From a virus, in the IMG/VR virus record IMGVR_UViG_3300008450_000409, positions 1 to 25,200 of that record: DNA of 25,200 nt; one strand, 5' to 3'. Made by a program: the position numbers and the translations under genes. The notes under the pieces are model-generated. The model worked only from the letters and a program-made list of their open reading frames with translations. It ran no database searches and was not told where the DNA came from. Of this stretch, positions 1 through 7,100 are shown one piece after another (within the stretch, counting starts at the first letter, position 1; the number at the start of each line of letters is the position of its first letter).

Positions 1-4
1 AAAG

Positions 5-184
5 ATGATTATCAAACTAATCAAAGAAAATGAGGATGGTAGTGCTGATGTTCAGTTGGACGACATAAGCCCTGAGATGATGCAACTAATTGTACAAACT
101 GGCTTTATTAAACTTCTCAGTGATGCACTAGAACAAGCTAAAGAAAACGATAAGATACCAGCATTGTTTAAGAAAGCTGAATGA
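5..184 (+). CDS. Small hypothetical phage protein (59 aa; start uncertain)
   Basis: Reads from an ATG at base 5 to TGA at 182-184 and gives a 59-residue acidic protein starting MIIKLIKENEDGS, with no cysteine, membrane segment or known motif. The predicted structure looks like a short strand region followed by a helix from about residue 22 on. The stop overlaps the next gene's ATG (ATGATGG at 181), the tight coupling typical of early phage operons. Only four bases precede the ATG, so its ribosome site cannot be judged and the true start could lie upstream of the window. I do not recognise the family. The coding call rests on the open frame, the overlap with the next gene and protein-like composition. 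Confidence 0.65.
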   Translation: MIIKLIKENEDGSADVQLDDISPEMMQLIVQTGFIKLLSDALEQAKENDKIPALFKKAE

Positions 185-372
185 TGGATGAACAATTACT
201 TCGTAAACGATGCGAAGCACTACTATTAGCAATGCTGGGTGAGGAACTAGCTGAGAAATGGTGGACAAGGTCTAACAATGCATTTTGTGGTGACACACCG
301 GAACAAATATACTCTGTAGCACCAAATACTGTGTATGCTTATTTAATGCGAAGTGCAGAAGGAGAATGGTAA
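181..372 (+). CDS. Small protein resembling the MbcA/ParS (DUF2384) antitoxin C-terminal domain
   Basis: A 63-residue protein, or 62 if the second ATG at 184 is used. Residues 26-63 follow the pattern of the antitoxin Xre/MbcA/ParS toxin-binding domain: a Trp pair (WW, 27-28), SNNAF, then GDTPEQIY, a Val-x-x-Tyr-Leu stretch and a final EG. In that family this domain contacts a RES-type toxin. Here the usual N-terminal DNA-binding half is missing and no RES-like gene is visible nearby, so a toxin-neutralising role is only a possibility. Phages often carry such stand-alone short versions with no assigned role. The gene overlaps its neighbours on both sides (ATGA at 181; TAATG at 370-374), so it sits in the early operon. 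Domain assignment is by pattern recognition only. Confidence 0.7.
   Translation: MMDEQLLRKRCEALLLAMLGEELAEKWWTRSNNAFCGDTPEQIYSVAPNTVYAYLMRSAEGEW
359..364 (+). promoter_or_regulatory. Shine-Dalgarno of the DUF3310 gene
   Basis: AAGGAG lies 7 bases before the ATG at 372 but only one base before the in-frame ATG at 366. The spacing decides for the start at 372. Confidence 0.75.
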
Positions 373-764
373 TGGATAGTTATGAACAAGTAATGAGTAA
401 ACAGTATGGCGGTAGTCATTACAAGGGTCATAAGATTCAGCCGTGGGAGATATGGGAAGCCTATGATATGAATGGTTGGGAAGCAAGTGCATTGAAATAC
501 TTGCTACGCCATAAGTATAAAGGTGACTCTATAGGAGACTTGATGAAGGCTAAGCACAACATTGAGTATTTAATTGCAAAAGAAGAAAGGAAACAACGTG
601 TACAAAATCAAGCGAGTGAAGGGCAGTCTGCCAAAGTCATTGAAAACATCGTTCAAAAGCTACGACCAAGCGAGATCAGCCCTGCGAAAGCACCTGCGGA
701 ATCAAGCAGAACTACGTGGCGGGGAGCATCTGACTATGACGATGATGCGCCTCTTGGGATTTGA
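372..764 (+). CDS. DUF3310 family protein (T7 gp1.7 C-terminal-like)
   Basis: A protein of 130 residues when started at 372. Residues about 10-70 show the DUF3310 signature: GGSHYKGHKIQPWEIWEAYD, then a conserved KYLLRHKYKG and a DLMKAKHNIEYLI helix. The family includes the C-terminal part of T7 gp1.7, a nucleotide kinase-type protein. Free-standing phage DUF3310 proteins have no proven reaction, so I assign the family and not a function. The last 50 or so residues are Ser/Ala/Pro/Asp-rich and look unconstrained, and they are encoded where a second gene (598..783) runs in another frame. The start was chosen from Shine-Dalgarno spacing. The ATG overlaps the previous stop as TAATG, which suggests coupled translation. 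Confidence 0.85.
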   Translation: MDSYEQVMSKQYGGSHYKGHKIQPWEIWEAYDMNGWEASALKYLLRHKYKGDSIGDLMKAKHNIEYLIAKEERKQRVQNQASEGQSAKVIENIVQKLRPSEISPAKAPAESSRTTWRGASDYDDDAPLGI

Positions 765-783
765 TGTGGCTAAGGTAGCGTAA
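598..783 (+). CDS. Small basic phage protein overlapping the DUF3310 gene out of frame
   Basis: A 61-residue protein starting at GTG 598, six bases after AAAGGA (586-591). The frame can be extended to a TTG at 574, but that start has no visible ribosome site. The N-terminal half, VYKIKRVKGSLPKSLKTSFK followed by SYDQARSALRKHLR, is a basic strand-plus-helix pattern that I know in small T7-like phage proteins. The C-terminus (MTMMRLLGFDVAKV) is hydrophobic. The first 167 bases lie inside the DUF3310 gene in a different frame, and the gene runs past that stop almost to the shared terminator. The good ribosome site and protein-like sequence favour a real gene. Function unknown. Confidence 0.65.
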   Translation: MYKIKRVKGSLPKSLKTSFKSYDQARSALRKHLRNQAELRGGEHLTMTMMRLLGFDVAKVA

Positions 784-793
784 TACTAGTAAC

Positions 794-820
794 AAAAGGG
801 GCTTCAAATGCCCCTTTTTT
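794..820. terminator. Rho-independent hairpin between convergent operons
   Basis: A perfect 9-bp stem, AAAAGGGGC (794-802) with GCCCCTTTT (810-818), closes a 7-base loop. A run of six T (815-820) serves plus-strand transcripts. For minus-strand transcripts the other arm ends in TTTTGTT, a weaker but plausible U tract. The hairpin lies exactly where plus-strand and minus-strand genes meet, and the stop codon of the last minus-strand gene (819-821) touches its edge. It is probably a shared bidirectional terminator, stronger in the plus direction. Confidence 0.88.
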
Positions 821-1316
821 ATTTGTTTACTTTATAAAACTCTTTTATTTTTTCTAAGTAATTAATAGTTTCTTTTTTAGGTGGTTTCTTACCTGCAAGA
901 ACATTATTAGCAGCAGGAGGCCCACCATTATAATCTGCAAATGCAGCAATTACATTTCCTTTATATTGATTATTTAAAGTGTATTTTAAATATCTAGAAG
1001 CAGCAGCCAGTGACTCAACAGGGTCTAAGTGGTTATGCTTAAACATCCCCCCTTGTAACTTCTGTGTATTGTCCATAAACTGCATTAGTCCTTTAGCTCC
1101 CGCAGGACTAACCTTTGTACTATCGTTCTTAGTGAATTCAATTTTGCCATCTTTATACCCTGTGTTCTCAGCAAACTTTAATGCTCTCAAAGAATACTGA
1201 GGTAGTCCGTCAGCTTGTTCTAACTTGTCAGCTAATGCATCTAGCATTGGGTCGTTCCATTGCAACTTAGAACGTTGCTCAGGTGTCATAGCTTGTAATT
1301 TAGTTATCGCATCCAT
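819..1316 (-). CDS. Lytic transglycosylase (SLT domain), probable virion muralytic enzyme
   Basis: A 165-residue protein with the hallmarks of a soluble lytic transglycosylase fold: a candidate catalytic Glu at residue 50 in LKFAENTG, the GAKGLMQF motif at 73-80, and AFADYNGGP at 125-133, followed by a basic C-terminus. Such enzymes cut peptidoglycan. In T7 the domain is the N-terminus of the very large ejection protein gp16, whereas here it is a separate last gene directly after the internal virion proteins, so a role in DNA entry is more likely than in lysis. The frame is open further upstream, to 1523, but that part is out of frame inside the neighbour. The ATG at 1316 lies one base after the preceding TAA, like most junctions here, so it was preferred. 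No signal peptide is seen. Confidence 0.85.
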   Translation of the reverse strand: MDAITKLQAMTPEQRSKLQWNDPMLDALADKLEQADGLPQYSLRALKFAENTGYKDGKIEFTKNDSTKVSPAGAKGLMQFMDNTQKLQGGMFKHNHLDPVESLAAASRYLKYTLNNQYKGNVIAAFADYNGGPPAANNVLAGKKPPKKETINYLEKIKEFYKVNK

Positions 1317-1317
1317 A

Positions 1318-4197
1318 TTATTTGAGGGGTTTATTAAGTTGTTTGAAGACTTCATCAGCACTAATAGGCTTAACACTGTTACTAATAGCAGGGGCAGCAT
1401 CAGGCTGTAAGTCAGGTCTTTTACCAGACAAAGGGTTTTTCTTTGGCGCAATAATATCTGCTGGTTTATAATCCCCTGTCTCTGCAAACACACTCTTACC
1501 TTCTTTAATACGCTTCTTAGCATGGTCTACTGCCTTCTTATATATCGCATCTGGTATGCGTTTATTATTTGGAATAATATCAGTCAACATTAAATTAACT
1601 TCAGCTTTAGTTAAGGTAGGTACTATAGTTGGAAAATCAATTTCTTTACCTTTAACTTTAACATCAGATGATGACATAGAAAACTCAGTAACATCACTAC
1701 CGTCAGATGCTTTTAATACACCTAAATAGCCTGTACCTTTGTTTGTACCATCGGGTCGTTTAGTCTCATCAATTAATTTTCCTGTTGCCTCACGTGAAGG
1801 TTTAGCAGCATTAGCTTTTTCTTCTGCAAGTCTCATTGCTTCTTGATTAGCTAACGCACTAGCAGGTATTGGTGCAGCACCAGTGAAGTCACTAGTTGTA
1901 GCAGATGCTGCGGGTGCAGGTGTCATTGGAAATTGCTGACTACCTAACTCTGATGCTGGAACAACAGACTCAGGTGCAACTACAGCAGCAGGTGTTTCTC
2001 CACTAACCATTGCTTGTGTTTGAGCACCATATGCTTCGCTAACACTACCTTGGCTAGTAAATGTTTTAATGAAGTTCTTACGCAGTTCAAATATGGACAC
2101 ACCAGTAAGTTGTGATTGTAGTTTCAATACATCATCTACAGCACTTAAACGTGATTGTAGTTGTCCCATACTAGAAGGTGGTCTAGAACCTGCTCGTTGC
2201 CAATCTTGCAACACACTAAGTTTATTTTGTGGTACATTAGACATAGGACGTGTAGGTGCTACTAGTAATGCACTAGCACCAGTAACATCTTTAAATGTAA
2301 TTGTAATACCAATGTCTTTGTACCTATCGTAATAAGCCAATGCTTCTGTAAAGGATGCCTTAGCTTTATCTCCATGCCCCAATGCACCATAAACATTGTT
2401 TTCAGCAGCCATGTTAATTAAATTAACAATGTTAGGCTTATCTGCTGGTTGAACACGTGTATTAATAAATTCATTAATAGAAGCTATCCCACCCTTTAAC
2501 AGACGCTCTGTATTAGCAGGGTCTGCGAATGCAAGTTGTACTTGTTTATTAACATGAGCAATAGGGTCTTCTACAACAACATTCTTATCTGTAGCAGCTT
2601 TTCTAGTAATGTCATTACACTGTTCATATGTAACACATGATGCAACAGCTTCTGTAAGGGTTGTTGGAGCAGTGCCTTGCTTCTCCCCATTAAATGAATC
2701 AATGTCTTTCATAAGTTGCATCCACTCAGTATCTGGCACACCTTGCATTGCTTTCTCACGCAACATTGCAAAGTGATCTAATGCTTTAGCTGTCTTTGGA
2801 TAACGAGCACGTGCATCATTATATGCTTGCTTATCACCTGTCATACCAAGAGATGCAATAACATCAGGTGGCAAACTCAAGGATTGAACTAAGCTGTTAA
2901 CTACATTCAATCTCTTTTGAAGTGTAGCCAAACCATCAGGGTTAGTAGTGGTGGCAACTAACCAACTAGTTTTATTTTCTGTATAATATTTCTTAGTGTC
3001 ATCATACCACTTCTTCAAGTCTTCTTGTGCTTGACGTGCCTTAGCAGCATCAGCAGGTACAGTCTTCATTTTCTCCATCAACTTATCGTTCATGGTTTTA
3101 TATTGAGCATCCAAGGTCATAAGTATTTTACTACCACCAGTCTCAATAAGCTTTTTATATTCTGTACTGTTTGCAATTTCAGGTGGAACTGTACCAGAAG
3201 CAATTTGTTGTGGTGATACACCAAGAATTTTTAATTGAGATAGTACGTGTGCATTATCACCCATAAGTTCATTCTCAAAACTAATTTTAGCAAGTGTAGT
3301 AAGATTCGTTAAGGCATCACCACCAGCTTTCAATGCAGCATCTGCATCTTTTGAACTTTGTGCATACGCAACAGATGCCTGTGCTAAATCATACTTTTCT
3401 TTAGGACTCTTTTGTTGCCATTCTAAAAGAGCTTGTGTTTCACTAATACCGCCAGCTTGTTTCCTATCGTTGACATATGCAGTACGCATCATGTCTTCTT
3501 GCTTCTGTGCAGCTTTACCTGCCTCTTGTTTTTGACGCTCAATGAAGTTAATGTCTTCGTACAATTTGTTAACACTGTATAAATCTACACGTGCTTTACC
3601 AGTAACTTGCTCAGCAATTTGTCTGAAGTTATTAGCCAGTTCAGGAGTTTCTGCAATTGCTTTCTTTAACAATGCTTCTGAACGTAACATCATTTCATGT
3701 TGACGTTGAGGCATAGCATCACGTGCTAACATAATACGTTGTTGTTCTTCTCTAAAGTTTGAGATAAATTTATTCTCATTCTCAGTAGTAAATACATTTG
3801 CTACTTGATTAGCAATAACAGGGTCTGCACCAGCAAGCATAGCACCAGCACGAATCTCGTCTTCGTTGCCTATCATCTGTGCTCGTTCTAATTCAGCTTG
3901 TGTTTTGTAAGCTGTGTCAGAGGCAATAATATCATCTAATTGAGTTTGTAGATCAGTTACTTCAACACCTATTTGCTCACCTAATGCTTTTACTTTCTTT
4001 TCTTTTTGCTGTGTATCATATGCTTTATAAACACCACTAAATATGTCAGCACCAACTTTAGAGAAAGTTTCTTGCATTGCTGTTTCACTTCTTACTTGAG
4101 CAGCTTGTGCCTCACTAACTTTAGCTAGTGTATTAGGATTAGCCATTGCTGGCTCAACGCTCTGTGTAATGTCTGTTCTGTACATACTATTCGCCAT
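1318..4197 (-). CDS. Internal virion protein (959 aa)
   Basis: A long hydrophilic, mostly helical protein rich in Ala, Gln and Lys. Its position between the 1795-residue internal protein and the transglycosylase matches T7 internal core proteins gp15/gp16, which leave the capsid to form the ejection channel. Residues about 20-230 look coiled-coil-like. Residues about 690-800 are Pro/Ala/Ser-rich and probably a linker. Residues about 813-905 form a compact module with KGTGYLGVLKASDGS, DFPTIVPTLTKAEV and IPDAIYKKAVDHAKKR, a domain I have met at the ends of other phage virion proteins, role unknown. The start at 4197 overlaps the upstream gene by 11 bases. There is no catalytic motif. The virion location is inferred from synteny, not shown by sequence. 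Confidence 0.8.
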   Translation of the reverse strand: MANSMYRTDITQSVEPAMANPNTLAKVSEAQAAQVRSETAMQETFSKVGADIFSGVYKAYDTQQKEKKVKALGEQIGVEVTDLQTQLDDIIASDTAYKTQAELERAQMIGNEDEIRAGAMLAGADPVIANQVANVFTTENENKFISNFREEQQRIMLARDAMPQRQHEMMLRSEALLKKAIAETPELANNFRQIAEQVTGKARVDLYSVNKLYEDINFIERQKQEAGKAAQKQEDMMRTAYVNDRKQAGGISETQALLEWQQKSPKEKYDLAQASVAYAQSSKDADAALKAGGDALTNLTTLAKISFENELMGDNAHVLSQLKILGVSPQQIASGTVPPEIANSTEYKKLIETGGSKILMTLDAQYKTMNDKLMEKMKTVPADAAKARQAQEDLKKWYDDTKKYYTENKTSWLVATTTNPDGLATLQKRLNVVNSLVQSLSLPPDVIASLGMTGDKQAYNDARARYPKTAKALDHFAMLREKAMQGVPDTEWMQLMKDIDSFNGEKQGTAPTTLTEAVASCVTYEQCNDITRKAATDKNVVVEDPIAHVNKQVQLAFADPANTERLLKGGIASINEFINTRVQPADKPNIVNLINMAAENNVYGALGHGDKAKASFTEALAYYDRYKDIGITITFKDVTGASALLVAPTRPMSNVPQNKLSVLQDWQRAGSRPPSSMGQLQSRLSAVDDVLKLQSQLTGVSIFELRKNFIKTFTSQGSVSEAYGAQTQAMVSGETPAAVVAPESVVPASELGSQQFPMTPAPAASATTSDFTGAAPIPASALANQEAMRLAEEKANAAKPSREATGKLIDETKRPDGTNKGTGYLGVLKASDGSDVTEFSMSSSDVKVKGKEIDFPTIVPTLTKAEVNLMLTDIIPNNKRIPDAIYKKAVDHAKKRIKEGKSVFAETGDYKPADIIAPKKNPLSGKRPDLQPDAAPAISNSVKPISADEVFKQLNKPLK

Positions 4198-7100
4198 TCA
4201 CTTCTCCATATGGATTTGTTACTAGTAACCGATTCTTATGGCTAGACATTTGTGTAGCCCACTTGTTAAATGCTTCTCTACCTACAGTGTCATATGAAGT
4301 AGAATCTCTAACCATTCTTTTAATTTTTATTTGATCTGCTTCTGTTAGTGGTGCAGTAATTGCACTAGCTGCCCTATAGTTAGCATTCATAGACTCAATA
4401 TCACCAGCAAGGTAAGCTTTACGTGCTAGTCCTTCTAGTCTCATTACAGTGTCAGCATAACGTTGCATTGTGTTATTGTAGTCTTGATTAGTTTTAAATA
4501 CAGTACTACTCTCGTATGCTTCTGTACTTTGGAAACCAAGAGCTTGGAATATCATCTCAGGAGTAGTCAATATAGCTTGTGGGTCGCCACGTTTATTCAA
4601 TACCATGCCATTAGCATGATAGGCCCAATATGCTTTGTCAATACCTCTCCATGAAGACACCATTGTTGCACCAAGTGTAGACAATGTTCTACCAAAGTCA
4701 GCTAAACTAAACTCATCTTTACTTATGTAGTCTGTAAAGATTGCTGGTATTTCTAAGATAGATTTTAAAGTAGAACCAGTAGGGCCAGCTAGTTTAGCTA
4801 TGTCCACCTTCTCTCCTTTAAACAAACCATACACAGCATCTCCCAAGTCTTCATACCATTGTAAAGAAGATAGGCGAGTACCTAACGCAATGTTTGTACG
4901 TTGACCTGTAAGTTCTTCACCTACAGTTGCAATGATACCTGCTAACAACCCTTGTGTTAAATATTGCTTTTGTTGCTCAGACAAAATATTGTTAAGTTTT
5001 TCTCCTAACCAATCTTCAATAAAGTCAGGTGTAGCATTATTATTAATACCATACAACAAATAACTACCAAGAGTTAACTGAAATGCTTCTTTAGTTGTTA
5101 ATGTAGGTGACTTCTTACCAATCAATCCCGACATAGCAGCAAAAATATTTGTACCAAGTCTAATGTTGTGCTGTAAAAATTGTAAAGGAAGTCCTAATAT
5201 GCCTTTACTAAAACGTGCCTCATTAACTTGAGACATATTCATAGACAAGTCATCTGCACGTTGTACAATGGTTTCTAAAGCAGTGTTTGATTCCCAATTC
5301 AATCCGGGGTTACGTGCAATAAATTCCCTACGTGCAATTTCAAAAGCACCTACTCGGTTAATTTCTTCACCAGTATTAAAGAACATCATTTGTGCTTGTC
5401 TAAATCTATTTTGATTTTTAGCAAAGATGTTAACACTACCTTCACCACTGTTGTAAACAGAAGATGCACCAATGTTATCTAACAAACCAACACGTTTAAT
5501 TGCAGCAGCAACTCTACCAAATTCAGACATATCCATGCCAGTATATTTAGCTACACTAGCCCACCTATGTACTTTATTCCATACAGTAGGGTTATCAGAT
5601 GTTAATGCAATTAAAATTGGTCTTATTGAGAAAGCTGCTTTAACCCCATGTAAAGGACTCATAGTGGCTGCTAACAGCATACCTGATGCTTGTACAGCAA
5701 GTTGTGCGGGTGCAAACATACCTAACATCAACGTTGAGTTAACACCTTTAGCCCACTCCAATACATTTGCTTTACGTATTACTTGTCCTACGTGAGAGAA
5801 TGCAGTAGGCACAACGTTATTAGTAATGGTGTTAACAGCATGTTGAATCAACTTTTCATCAGTTGTTTTAACTGCAAGTTGATTGATGATGAAGTCTTTG
5901 GTAGACAACATTTGTCTAGGTAAGTCATCTGTTAGTGCATAACCCTTAGCATTGTTAACAACATTAAAGAACACATCCTCAGCAGTCTTTGTATTCAACT
6001 TATCTGAAGCAGAGATAACATCCTCAAATGTATTGTACCAACGTTGAATAGCATTACGCCTCCACTCATTAATCGCAGTGAATCTAGCTGTATTACTAAT
6101 CTCAGCTTCTAAACTCTGTAACGGCCCTTGTATCTCTAAGTCACTGCTACCAGTGCTAATAGACTTAACACCTTGCTCTGTTCGCTCAGACCAGAACACC
6201 TTACCACCAGACATGTCATCGCTACCAATACCAGTAGTATCTCTAAAGAAATTATCATCAAGTCTAGTGTAGTTAAACTTAGCTCTAGCACCATCAAACA
6301 CACCGTTGTTAAGATCAGTAGCTAGTTTCTCAGCTTCTTTCTCAAACATACCCAATGCTTTAGATACATCAGCAGTTGTAATTATTTTCAATCCCTTACG
6401 TGTATCCAGTAAACTATTCATGCCTTTTACATAAGCAGCAGCATCTTTTTCTGATGCAGCAGTACGGAAAGCATATTCCATTTCTTCTTCTACGTCATTA
6501 ACTAGTTGTTTACCTTTAATCTTAATAAAGTATTCTTCAGTGTAGATACGGCTATATGCGCCATCAACTCTACCTACAACACTAGATATATCTCCAACTC
6601 TTAATTTATTAGGTGGGACAGCTACAACAGTTATATGACCTCTACGGCCTTGTACTTGTTGTGCTTTAGCATATTCATAAATCTGTAGTCCACGACTGTC
6701 TAACTCTGCTACATTGTCTAGTGTAACTGTAACCATCTTATTGTTATCAACATCATATACATTCTTATACATGAAGTCTTCTAAGTTACGCTTTTTAGCA
6801 GGGCCAGTAAATTGACCAAGTTCATCCAGACCAATAAATACGTTGTGGTAGCCACGAGCAGTTAATGCATTTACAGCTTCTTTATTTTTATAATAATATT
6901 GCATGTTACGCATTGTACGAAATGCATAATAGGCTTCTTGTTCATTAGCTGTCTTAACACCATTCTCACCCAACTCAAACGCAGTCATATCACGCTTAAG
7001 TTTTTCTGTGTGTACAAGTGCTCGGTTAACCTTGTCAATTGAAGCAGCATTAAGCTTGTCAAAACTAGTTTTAATAAAATCACTGTACACTTTACCATAT

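Noticed and set aside
1317-1523. N-terminal extension of the transglycosylase (69 extra codons)
   Set aside because: Would overlap the 959-residue gene by about 200 bases. The ATG at 1316, one base after the upstream stop, fits the operon pattern and the normal domain start.
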